This document shows positions 6,160-12,425 of a DNA stretch of 12,425 bases, one piece after another. A program made the translations under genes and the position numbers. Below the pieces are notes generated by a model. It had not been told where the DNA came from, searched no databases, and worked only from the letters and a program-made list of their open reading frames with translations. The stretch is from Rhizobacter sp. GTDB taxonomy: Bacteria > Pseudomonadota > Gammaproteobacteria > Burkholderiales > Burkholderiaceae_C. Location: positions 1-12,425 of the forward strand of contig JANYFX010000295.1 of assembly GCA_025359585.1 (NCBI GenBank), read 5' to 3'. The first letter of the stretch is position 1. Each line of letters begins with the position of its first letter.

Positions 6160-6173
6160 CTTGTTTTCAGCGC
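6153..6173. terminator. Hairpin between convergent genes, possible bidirectional terminator
   Basis: GCGCTGA (6153-6159) and TCAGCGC (6167-6173) form a perfect 7-bp stem with a 7-base loop. Each arm contains the stop codon of one of the two convergent genes, the SRPBCC gene on plus and the HAD gene on minus. There is no good T-run after the stem on either strand, so intrinsic termination would be weak. The position between convergent units is right for a shared terminator. Confidence 0.4.
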
Positions 6174-6838
6174 GCCAGGTTCAGCACCTTCCAGCCCGCG
6201 GTGCGCGCGTGGGCCAGCAGGCGCGCATCGGGGTCGACCACCACCGGTTCGCCGACCGCGCCGAGCAAGGGCAGGTCGTTGCTCGAATCGCTGTAAAGCG
6301 TGGCTTGCGCAAGCAACGCCGCCGGGAGGTTTTGCTCTCCCAGCCAGTCGCGCAAACGTGTCAACTTGCCTTCACGCATGTTCAGCGTGCCGCTCGTGCG
6401 GCCGCTGCACACACCGCCTTCGAGTGCGACCTCGGTGGCGATCAGGTTCTCGAAGCCGAGAAACTTCGCCGTCATGCCGGTGATGACCCGGTTGGTCGCT
6501 GTCGTCAGAACGAGCGTGTGGCCTTGTTGCCGATGTTCATCGACCAGCGCATGGGCGGACACTGGAATGCGCGGCGCAACGACTTCGTTCAGGAACCGAT
6601 CGCACAGCGGCTGCCATTGCGCTGGGGAGCGCCCGGCCAGCGTACCGACATAGAAGTCGCAGAAGTCCTGCACCGACACGCTGGCGTCGGCATAACGCCG
6701 TGCCATGTCGGCGTTGCGCGGTTCGAACTCCGCGCGGTCGAGCACGCCCTGCTGCATCAGGAACTCGCACCACAGCACATCGCTGTCGCCGCTGAGCAGC
6801 GTGTGGTCGAGGTCGAACAGCGCGAGCTTCTGCGTCAT
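6167..6838 (-). CDS. HAD-superfamily phosphatase (subfamily IB, SerB-like)
   Basis: A 223-residue cytoplasmic HAD hydrolase. Motif I is FDLDHT, with nucleophile D9 and acid/base D11; motif II is LTTAT around T112-T113; the lysine of motif III is probably K158 (EGK); motif IV is SDSSND with D184 and D188. The alpha-helical cap between motifs I and II (about 20-100) places it in subfamily IB, with phosphoserine phosphatase and related small-molecule phosphatases. Proteins like this are often annotated histidinol-phosphatase or phosphoserine phosphatase, but the sequence does not settle the substrate. Its ATG overlaps the aldehyde dehydrogenase stop (ATGA), so it is co-translated as the last gene of the operon. 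It might act on a phosphorylated precursor of the pathway substrate, or be an unrelated passenger. Confidence 0.88.
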   Translation of the reverse strand: MTQKLALFDLDHTLLSGDSDVLWCEFLMQQGVLDRAEFEPRNADMARRYADASVSVQDFCDFYVGTLAGRSPAQWQPLCDRFLNEVVAPRIPVSAHALVDEHRQQGHTLVLTTATNRVITGMTAKFLGFENLIATEVALEGGVCSGRTSGTLNMREGKLTRLRDWLGEQNLPAALLAQATLYSDSSNDLPLLGAVGEPVVVDPDARLLAHARTAGWKVLNLAR

Positions 6839-8205
6839 CCGGGTTGACGCAGATGCCAGGCGCGCGGCCGAGCGAAGGTCTGGATGCCGTAGGTCGACAA
6901 AGTGAGCCCCACGCCCGAATCACCGTGCCCCGACCACGGCAGCCGCGGGCTAACACGGTCACAGCAGTTCCAGTAGACCGTACCGGCGTTCACCTTGGAG
7001 AGGATCGCCTTCGCACGCGCTTCGTCGCGTGTGAACACGCCGGCCGTGAGGCCGTAACGGGTGTCGTTCATCAGCGCGAGCGCTTCGGCGTCGCCGCTCA
7101 CCTTCTGGATGCCGATGATCGGGCCGAAACTCTCTTCCTTCATCAGCGCCATCGAGTGATCGACTTCGGTGAACACCGTCGGCTCGAACCAGTTGCCTGC
7201 ACCTTTGACGCGAGCACCACCGATCCGGAGCGTGGCGCCGCGCGCGACGGCGTCGGTGACCTGCGCTTCGAGCGTATCGAGTTGCGGGGCTCGTGTGATC
7301 GCTCCGATGTAGCTGTCTTCGCGGGTCGGGTCGCCAATGCGAAAGCCCTGCACCGTCTCGACGAATGCGGCGACGAAGGCGTCGTGAATACGCTCGTGCA
7401 CATAGATGCGCTCGACCGAGCAGCAGCTCTGTCCGGTGTTGTACATCGCGCCATCGGCCAGCGACTCGGCGGCGTTTTTCACGTCGGCGTCTTCGGCGAC
7501 ATAGGTCGGGTCCTTGCCACCGAGTTCGAGCTGCAGCTTGATGAAACGCGGGCCGACAGCTGCGGCGATGCGCGCGCCGGTGGCGTGCGAGCCGGTGAAG
7601 AACACGCCGTCGACGTTCTGCGCCAGCAGCGCCGCGCCGACCTCACCACGCCCGACCAGCGTGACGAACACATCCTTCGGCACGCCCGCTTCGTGCAGCA
7701 GACGGTCGATGTGCAAGCCGGTGAGCGTGGAGAACTCCGAAGGTTTGTAGAGCACCACGTTGCCGGTCAGCAAGGCCGGCACGAACACGTTGCCGCCGAC
7801 GAAGTACGGGTAGTTCCAGGCCGAGATGTTGGCGACCACGCCGAGCGGGTCGAGGCCGATGACTTCGCGTGTGCCACCCTCGTCGAACACCTGCTGCGGC
7901 GCGAGCGTGGCCTCGACCTGCGCATTGAAGAAGTCGATGCGCGCGAGCAGGCCGTTGATCTCGTTGCGCGACTGACGGATCGGCTTGCCGACCTCGGCCG
8001 TGAGCGTCGCAGCCAGCGTGTCGACCTGTGCTTCGAGCGCGGCGCGGAAGCGCTGCATCACCTCGACGCGGTGGGCCAGTGGCGTCGCGGCCCAGGCCGG
8101 TTGCGCAGCGCGCGCCGCGGCGGCGCTCGTCGCCACGCTTTCCGGCGTGGCTTCAGGAACTTCGGCAATCAATGCGCCGGTGGCGGGGTTGTGAATCTTC
8201 AGCAT
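6835..8205 (-). CDS. NAD(P)-dependent aldehyde dehydrogenase (PuuC role proposed)
   Basis: A 456-residue aldehyde dehydrogenase, slightly short for the superfamily (480-500). Catalytic residues are present: oxyanion Asn131 (AWNYPYF), general base Glu227 in LELGGKDP, and nucleophile Cys261 in GQSCCS. The Glu-to-Cys spacing of 34 equals that of the family reference ALDH2; an extra Cys262 follows directly. The cofactor segment YKPSE has K154 and E157, matching the Lys/Glu pair usually linked to NAD+ preference. The ATG at 8205 was chosen because MLKIHNPATG is the typical family start; upstream in-frame codons lie inside the preceding gene. It follows the PuuD-like gene by 22 bases and overlaps the HAD gene by 4. 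In context it probably oxidises a gamma-glutamylated amino aldehyde to the acid; the actual substrate is inferred. Confidence 0.93.
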   Translation of the reverse strand: MLKIHNPATGALIAEVPEATPESVATSAAAARAAQPAWAATPLAHRVEVMQRFRAALEAQVDTLAATLTAEVGKPIRQSRNEINGLLARIDFFNAQVEATLAPQQVFDEGGTREVIGLDPLGVVANISAWNYPYFVGGNVFVPALLTGNVVLYKPSEFSTLTGLHIDRLLHEAGVPKDVFVTLVGRGEVGAALLAQNVDGVFFTGSHATGARIAAAVGPRFIKLQLELGGKDPTYVAEDADVKNAAESLADGAMYNTGQSCCSVERIYVHERIHDAFVAAFVETVQGFRIGDPTREDSYIGAITRAPQLDTLEAQVTDAVARGATLRIGGARVKGAGNWFEPTVFTEVDHSMALMKEESFGPIIGIQKVSGDAEALALMNDTRYGLTAGVFTRDEARAKAILSKVNAGTVYWNCCDRVSPRLPWSGHGDSGVGLTLSTYGIQTFARPRAWHLRQPG

Positions 8206-8227
8206 GGTGTCGGTTCGGGTTGTGCGA

Positions 8228-9028
8228 TCACGCCACGCGGCAAGCGCGTGCGGTGGAGAGAAAGTCGGCGAGGATCGGCGCGCCGTCGAGCTGCGTGTGG
8301 TCGAGCGAGGCGAGCGCCAGGAATTCCGGGTGCCACTGCATGCCGAAGACATAACTCGGCCCGCGCCAGCGGATCGCCTCGACGATGCCATCGGGCACGC
8401 CGAGCGCTTCGACCACCAGATCGCGCCCCAGGTCTTTCACGGCCTGGTGGTGGATCGAGTTGATCTTGGCCTGGTGCAGGCCCGGGTACATCTTCGCCAG
8501 CCGCGTTCCTTGCACCAGGTTCACGTCGTGCAGCGCGCGTTCGTAGAGATCGGTGTCGCGGTGCGTGACGGCCTGCGTCACCTGCGTCGGGATGTCCTGG
8601 AACAGCGTGCCGCCGAGCGCCACGTTGATCAGCTGGCAGCCGCGGCAGATGCCGAGCACCGGCTTGCCGGCGGCCACGAAAGCGTTGAACAGGTCGATCT
8701 CGTAGCGGTCGCGCACGCGGTCGCCGGCCCAGGCCGGGTCGAGCGGCGTTTCGCCGTAACTCTCGGGCGCCATGTCGGCGCCGCCTTGCAATACCAGGCC
8801 ATCGAGGTGCTCGGCATACGACGACAGGCTCATCTCGCTGCGCTGGATCAGGCCTTCGCTTTCTATCGCCGGGATCATCACCGCGAGCACGTCTTTCGCA
8901 AGCACCCAGTGCGCGACCGACTGCTCCAGATAGTGCAGCGTCTTCGTGTACACGCCGCCCAGGTCGAGCACCGGGCCGACCGGGTGGTGGATGCGCGCCG
9001 AGACGCCGATGATCAGCGGCTTGGCCAT
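8228..9028 (-). CDS. Gamma-glutamyl amide hydrolase, PuuD-like class I amidotransferase (peptidase C26)
   Basis: A 266-residue member of the peptidase C26 family. E. coli PuuD, in the same family, cleaves gamma-glutamyl-GABA to glutamate and GABA. The catalytic triad is visible: nucleophile Cys128 in the elbow GICRGCQLINVALGG (126-140), and His233 and Glu235 in MQWHPE (230-235). The oxyanion region QGGADMAPESYGE (81-93) and the motif INSIHHQAV (189-197) are also standard. The length is close to PuuD (254). The start at 9028 has GGAGG 9 bases upstream, within the end of the alcohol dehydrogenase gene; stop and start are separated by one base (TGA-G-ATG), so the two are tightly coupled. It would catalyse the last step of a gamma-glutamylated amine pathway, releasing glutamate. 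Other C26 hydrolases act on different gamma-glutamyl amides, so GABA specificity is not proven. Confidence 0.9.
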   Translation of the reverse strand: MAKPLIIGVSARIHHPVGPVLDLGGVYTKTLHYLEQSVAHWVLAKDVLAVMIPAIESEGLIQRSEMSLSSYAEHLDGLVLQGGADMAPESYGETPLDPAWAGDRVRDRYEIDLFNAFVAAGKPVLGICRGCQLINVALGGTLFQDIPTQVTQAVTHRDTDLYERALHDVNLVQGTRLAKMYPGLHQAKINSIHHQAVKDLGRDLVVEALGVPDGIVEAIRWRGPSYVFGMQWHPEFLALASLDHTQLDGAPILADFLSTARACRVA

Positions 9029-9029
9029 C

Positions 9030-10163
9030 TCAGAACGCCTCCGCGAAGAAGCGTTCGAAGTCGGCCGGCGCGCAGGCCCGCGGGTTGGTCTGGTGGCACA
9101 TGTCGGCGGCGGCGATTTCGACGAGGCGGCCGAAATGCTCGCGCTTCACACCCACCGCCGCCAGCGAAGGCGCAATGCCGATCTGGTGTTTCAGGTGCGC
9201 GAGCCAGGGCACGAAGGCCGTGCCCGCAGCCAGCCCGACCACGTGCGCGAGTTCGGCAAACTTCGCCGGCACGGTTTCGATGTTGAAGTTCATCACCGGC
9301 TCGATCATCAGCGCGTTGGCCAGGCCATGGTGCAGGTCGCAGACCGTGCCGAGCGCATGGGCGCACGAGTGCACCGCGCCCAGGTCTTTCTGGAACGCGA
9401 TCGCGCCCATCATCGAACTCATCATCATGTCGGCGCGCGCCTGCACGTTGCCCGGCTCGCGCACTGCGGTGAGCAAGGCACGCGCACCGATGCGCACGCC
9501 TTCGAGCGCGATGCCATCGCACAGCGGGTGGTAGGCCGGCGACAGGTAGCTCTCGATGTTGTGCGTGAGCGCGTCCATGCCGGTGGCGGCTGTCACGGCC
9601 GGCGGCAACGCGAGCGTGAGTTCGGGGTCGGCGAACACGACCTTCGCGAGAATCGCCGCCGAGAAGATCACCCGCTTCACATGCGTGTCTTCTTCGCTGA
9701 TGACGCTGCTGCGCCCCACTTCGCTGCCGGTGCCCGAGGTGGTGGGCAATGCAACGAAATATGGCACCGCGCCGATGGGGCGCACCTGCGGGTGGTCCCA
9801 CACGTACTCCATCACGTCGCCAGGGTGGGTGGCGAGCAGGCCCACGACCTTGGCCACGTCGAGCGCAGCGCCACCGCCGACACCGACGACGCAGTCGGCC
9901 TCGTGCGCCTTGTAGGCGGCCGCGCCGTTCATCACCTGGCTGCCGGTCGGGTTGCCGAACACGCCGCCGTAGACCGCGACAGCAAGGCCGGCGGCTTCGA
10001 GATCGGCCTTCAACGCACCGATCAGCGGCAGCGCCGCCAAGCCCTTGTCGGTGACGATCAACGGTCGCTTCAGACCAAGTTCTGCCAGATGCGGGCCGGC
10101 GAGCTTGCGTGCGCCGGCGCCGAAGTGGATCGTGGTCGGGAATGAAAACTTGGTGATGCTCAT
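9030..10163 (-). CDS. Iron-type (group III) alcohol dehydrogenase
   Basis: A 377-residue Fe-ADH (PF00465), NAD(P)-dependent. The N-terminal Rossmann-like half contains GVGGGAALDVAK (94-105; the usual GGGSPxD here reads GGGAALD). The C-terminal helical half holds the metal ligands Asp197 and His201 (GMDALTHNIE), His265 and His279 (VHSCAHALGTVCDLHHGLANA); His269 matches the catalytic histidine of FucO. PTTSGTGSEV (140-149) is the family signature. All residues for activity are intact. The ATG at 10163 follows the binding-protein gene by 37 bases, with no strong ribosome binding site. Within an operon carrying glutamate-amine ligase, aldehyde dehydrogenase and gamma-glutamyl hydrolase, it most simply makes the aldehyde from a (gamma-glutamylated) amino alcohol. 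It could also run in reverse as an aldehyde reductase. Confidence 0.93.
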   Translation of the reverse strand: MSITKFSFPTTIHFGAGARKLAGPHLAELGLKRPLIVTDKGLAALPLIGALKADLEAAGLAVAVYGGVFGNPTGSQVMNGAAAYKAHEADCVVGVGGGAALDVAKVVGLLATHPGDVMEYVWDHPQVRPIGAVPYFVALPTTSGTGSEVGRSSVISEEDTHVKRVIFSAAILAKVVFADPELTLALPPAVTAATGMDALTHNIESYLSPAYHPLCDGIALEGVRIGARALLTAVREPGNVQARADMMMSSMMGAIAFQKDLGAVHSCAHALGTVCDLHHGLANALMIEPVMNFNIETVPAKFAELAHVVGLAAGTAFVPWLAHLKHQIGIAPSLAAVGVKREHFGRLVEIAAADMCHQTNPRACAPADFERFFAEAF

Positions 10164-10200
10164 GAGGGGTATCTCGAAGTCCTTGGTGTCTTGTGCGCGC

Positions 10201-11790
10201 CTACTGCATGCGCACCCAGCGCAGCTCGATCGTGTCGCCGGGCCACTGCACGGCGTGTACTTTCTTGGCCATCGCCCAGGTCAGCGTGCGTCGGTACAGC
10301 GGAATGAAAGGCAGCTCGTCGCCGACGAGGCGCAGCGCCACCGCGACCATTGCACGGCGGCGCGTCAGGTCGGGCTCGATACGCATGCTGTCGATCAGGG
10401 CGTCGAGCTTCGGGTTGCTGTAGCGGCCCGCGTTGAAGGTACCCAGGCCCGACTTGTCCCAGGTGCGGAACAGGCCGTTCAGCGACGACCACGCGTCGGG
10501 GTTCGGCGTCCAGCCGAATTCCATAAAGCTCGCGGTCGCTGTGCTCAGCTTCGGGAAGAACTGATTTGTGGGCGACGACCTCAGCGTCGTGCGGATGCCG
10601 GCCTGCGTCAGCATCGCCGTCATGGCCTGGCACACGGCTTCGCGCCAGGGAACGTTCACGCAGTCGAGGGTGATCGAAAAGCCGTTCGGATAACCCGCCT
10701 CGGCCAGCAGCGCTTTCGCTTTCGCCGGATCGAACGGCAAGCGCTTGTCGAGTTCGGCGGGCGAGCCGTCGACCTTCGGCGACAGGAACGCACCGGTCGG
10801 CGTGCCGAGACCGCGCAAGACCTTCTGCACGATCAGATCCATGTTGAGCGCGTGGTACACGGCGCGGCGAACGCGCAGATCCTTGAACGGGTTCTTGCCC
10901 TTCACATCGCTGTCGAGCAGCTCGTCGCGCGACTGATCGAAAGTCAGGTACTGCTGGCCGAGGTCAGTCGTCTGCAGCAGCGTGATCGCCGGTTCGCGCT
11001 TCAGGCGCTCCACGTCTTGAACCGGCGGGTCGAGCACCAGATCGATCTCGCCCGAGACCAGCGCCGCCAGACGTGTGGCGTCGGAGCGGATCGCCACCAG
11101 CGTCACTTCGTCGACATTGCCCGAGCGCTTTTCGCCCCAGCCCCACCAGCGCGGGTTGCGCTTGAGGACAGTGCGCACATCGGGCTCGAAACGTTCGAGC
11201 GCGAACGGCCCGGTGCCGTTGGCGTTGCGCACCGAGAAAGTTTCCTGCTTGCCGTTGAAGTCTTGCGCGATCTCGACCTTGTGCGCGATGCACCAGGCCT
11301 TGTTCATCATCCCCAGGCCTTGCAGCTTTTCGGGCAACACGGCGTCGGGCGCTTCGAGGTTGATGTCGAAGGTGAGCGCGTCGACCTTGCTGGCGCTTTT
11401 CACGCCCTTGAGCTGGAACGAGCGCTGCGACGGTGGCGCCATCGCGCGCTCGATCGAGAACACCGCATCGTCGGCGGTGAACGGTGCACCATCGTGAAAG
11501 GTCACGCCGGGCCGCAGCTTGAAGCGCCAGGTGGTCGGCGACACGGCCTGCCACGACAGCGCGAGCGACGGTTCGAGCTGGTACTTCTCGTCGCGGTTGA
11601 CGAGCGAGTCGTAGACCTGCCAGGCCACGCGCGAGTGGTACAGCAGCGCCAGCGCGTGCGGGTCCATGGTTTGCGGGTCGAAGGCGCTGGCGATGCGCAA
11701 GGTGTTGGCCGCATTCGCGTGGCCAGCCACGCAACCGGCCAGCAACGCGGCCTGCAGCAGCGCGCGACGAAGGGTTTGAAACAACATCAT
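10201..11790 (-). CDS. ABC transporter substrate-binding protein, peptide/nickel type (SBP family 5)
   Basis: A 529-residue periplasmic binding protein of the DppA/OppA family (PF00496). Family hallmarks: the start of the mature chain LRIASAFDPQTMDPHA (31-46), then LEPSLALSWQAVSPTTWRFKLRPGVTFHDG and PFTADDAVFSIERA, and later NPFKDLRVRRAVYHALN. The signal peptide is residues 1-27: RR at 8-9, a hydrophobic run 10-22, and AxA cleavage at HANA-A. LLAGC with Cys20 also fits a lipobox, so a lipoprotein form cannot be excluded. The start overlaps the upstream ligase stop by one base (TAATG); the next codon is also ATG (11787). The gene sits between catabolic enzymes, and no permease or ATPase gene is in the window, so it may supply a transporter encoded upstream or elsewhere. 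The ligand is unknown; SBP-5 proteins bind peptides, opines, heme or glycosides as well. Confidence 0.92.
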   Translation of the reverse strand: MMLFQTLRRALLQAALLAGCVAGHANAANTLRIASAFDPQTMDPHALALLYHSRVAWQVYDSLVNRDEKYQLEPSLALSWQAVSPTTWRFKLRPGVTFHDGAPFTADDAVFSIERAMAPPSQRSFQLKGVKSASKVDALTFDINLEAPDAVLPEKLQGLGMMNKAWCIAHKVEIAQDFNGKQETFSVRNANGTGPFALERFEPDVRTVLKRNPRWWGWGEKRSGNVDEVTLVAIRSDATRLAALVSGEIDLVLDPPVQDVERLKREPAITLLQTTDLGQQYLTFDQSRDELLDSDVKGKNPFKDLRVRRAVYHALNMDLIVQKVLRGLGTPTGAFLSPKVDGSPAELDKRLPFDPAKAKALLAEAGYPNGFSITLDCVNVPWREAVCQAMTAMLTQAGIRTTLRSSPTNQFFPKLSTATASFMEFGWTPNPDAWSSLNGLFRTWDKSGLGTFNAGRYSNPKLDALIDSMRIEPDLTRRRAMVAVALRLVGDELPFIPLYRRTLTWAMAKKVHAVQWPGDTIELRWVRMQ

Positions 11791-12425
11791 TAGATGATCT
11801 CGAAGTAACGCTTCAGTTCCCAGTCGGTCACGCCGTCGAGCCACTGGCGCCATTCCCATTCGCGGGTGGCGGCGAAGTGGTCGACGAAGTCGTCACCGAA
11901 CCAGTCGCGGGCGATGTCGGAGCCCTTGAACACGCGTGTCGTTTCGATCAGCGTGCGCGGCGCACGCGGGATGTTCTCTGCACCGCCATTGGTGCCGGTG
12001 ATCGGCGGGGCCGTGAGCTTCAGGCCCTTCTCCACGCCGTCGAGCCCTGCCGCGATCACGGCCGCCATCGCCAGGTACGGGTTCACGTCGGCGCCCGGGC
12101 AGCGGGTTTCGAGCCTTGTGGCTTTCGGACTGCCGGCGATCACACGGAAACTCGCGGTCCGGTTGTCCATGCCCCAGGTCGGTTTCACCGGCGCCCAGAA
12201 GCCATCGACCAAGCGCTTGTAACTGTTGATGGTGGGCCAGAACATCGGCGCCATCTGCATCAGGCAGGCCACCTGGCCCGCCAGATAACTCTCGAACAAC
12301 TTGCTCATCTTGCGCGGCGACTTGGCGTCGAAGAACAGGTTGCTCTTGCCGTCGGGCCCTTCCTTCAGGCTCTGGTGGATGTGGCCGCTGCAGCCCGGGT
12401 ACTGCTGGCTCCACTTGGCCATGAA
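11790..12425 (-). CDS. Glutamine-synthetase-family ligase, probable gamma-glutamyl-amine synthetase (C-terminal 211 residues)
   Basis: The frame is open to the right edge, so the N-terminal half is missing; the ATG at 12422 is internal. Visible are C-terminal catalytic signatures: GCSGHIHQSL, NSYKRLV, DNRTASFRV and RLETRCPGADVNPYLA, which hold the ATP and glutamate ligands. It differs clearly from the glnA product at the left edge. Where proteobacterial GlnA carries the adenylylated tyrosine (NLYDLPPEE), this protein has ENIPRAPRTLIE without a tyrosine, and it ends DWELKRYFEII. These features suit the PuuA/GlnA3/GlnA4 group, which joins glutamate to amines (putrescine, spermidine, ethanolamine, isopropylamine) and is not controlled by adenylylation. 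The neighbouring alcohol and aldehyde dehydrogenases and the PuuD-like hydrolase support that role. The particular amine cannot be told from sequence. It overlaps the binding-protein gene by one base. Confidence 0.9.
   Translation of the reverse strand, partial: FMAKWSQQYPGCSGHIHQSLKEGPDGKSNLFFDAKSPRKMSKLFESYLAGQVACLMQMAPMFWPTINSYKRLVDGFWAPVKPTWGMDNRTASFRVIAGSPKATRLETRCPGADVNPYLAMAAVIAAGLDGVEKGLKLTAPPITGTNGGAENIPRAPRTLIETTRVFKGSDIARDWFGDDFVDHFAATREWEWRQWLDGVTDWELKRYFEII

Noticed and set aside
8206..8227. Separate promoter in the gap before the aldehyde dehydrogenase gene
   Set aside because: The gap is only 22 bases with no -35/-10 or sigma-54 like elements; co-transcription with the upstream gene is simpler.
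6844..8463. Plus-strand open frame opposite the aldehyde dehydrogenase gene
   Set aside because: The opposite strand carries an intact aldehyde dehydrogenase with all catalytic residues; the plus frame has no recognisable features.
10045..11793. A long plus-strand open frame (582 codons) opposite the binding-protein gene
   Set aside because: It is antisense to a gene with clear SBP family 5 motifs and a signal peptide. Its translation is rich in Arg, His and Gln with no recognisable domain, as expected of a mirror frame in GC-rich DNA.
1..12425. Mobile element, prophage, CRISPR array or tRNA genes
   Set aside because: No transposase or integrase motifs, terminal repeats, regular direct repeats or tRNA-like cloverleaf was recognised by eye; the gene content looks chromosomal throughout.

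Overview
The window reads as chromosomal DNA from a GC-rich betaproteobacterium, most likely a Burkholderiales of the Rubrivivax/Leptothrix/Roseateles kind. That placement is an inference from overall protein character and the high GC content, not from a marker gene. Twelve protein-coding genes fill almost all of it. No RNA genes, insertion sequences, CRISPR arrays or phage genes were seen.

Left block (1-4747, all minus strand). An apparent operon is transcribed leftwards: an RlmN-type radical SAM methyltransferase, an AIM24/TIGR00266 protein, an EI24/CysZ-like membrane protein and a single-domain CinA-like molybdopterin-binding protein. Gaps between these genes are 13-32 bases. After a 238-base gap comes the 5' part of glnA (type I glutamine synthetase), which runs off the left edge. 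The gap holds a plausible sigma-54 promoter (GG-N10-GC) and, about 85-125 bases upstream of its predicted start, a cluster of GGTGC/GCACC half-sites that could be an NtrC enhancer.

Middle block (4748-6159, plus strand). A compact three-gene unit encodes a VOC/glyoxalase-fold protein, an ArsR-family repressor and an SRPBCC/AHSA1 protein. Both junctions are 4-base start/stop overlaps. In front lies an AT-rich segment where a TTGACA promoter is interleaved with two overlapping perfect 8-bp inverted repeats, a good candidate for the ArsR operator.

Right block (6167-12425, all minus strand). A tightly packed operon is transcribed leftwards: a glutamine-synthetase-family ligase (5' end outside the window), a peptide-type ABC substrate-binding protein, an iron-type alcohol dehydrogenase, a PuuD-like gamma-glutamyl amide hydrolase, an aldehyde dehydrogenase and a HAD phosphatase. 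Junctions are overlaps or gaps of at most 37 bases. The enzyme set matches a gamma-glutamylation route for an amine: ligate glutamate to the amine, oxidise the far end to an acid, then hydrolyse the amide. The visible part has an alcohol dehydrogenase and no PuuB-type flavin oxidase, so the substrate may be an amino alcohol such as ethanolamine or aminopropanol rather than putrescine. This is the most interesting functional inference in the window, and it remains a hypothesis.
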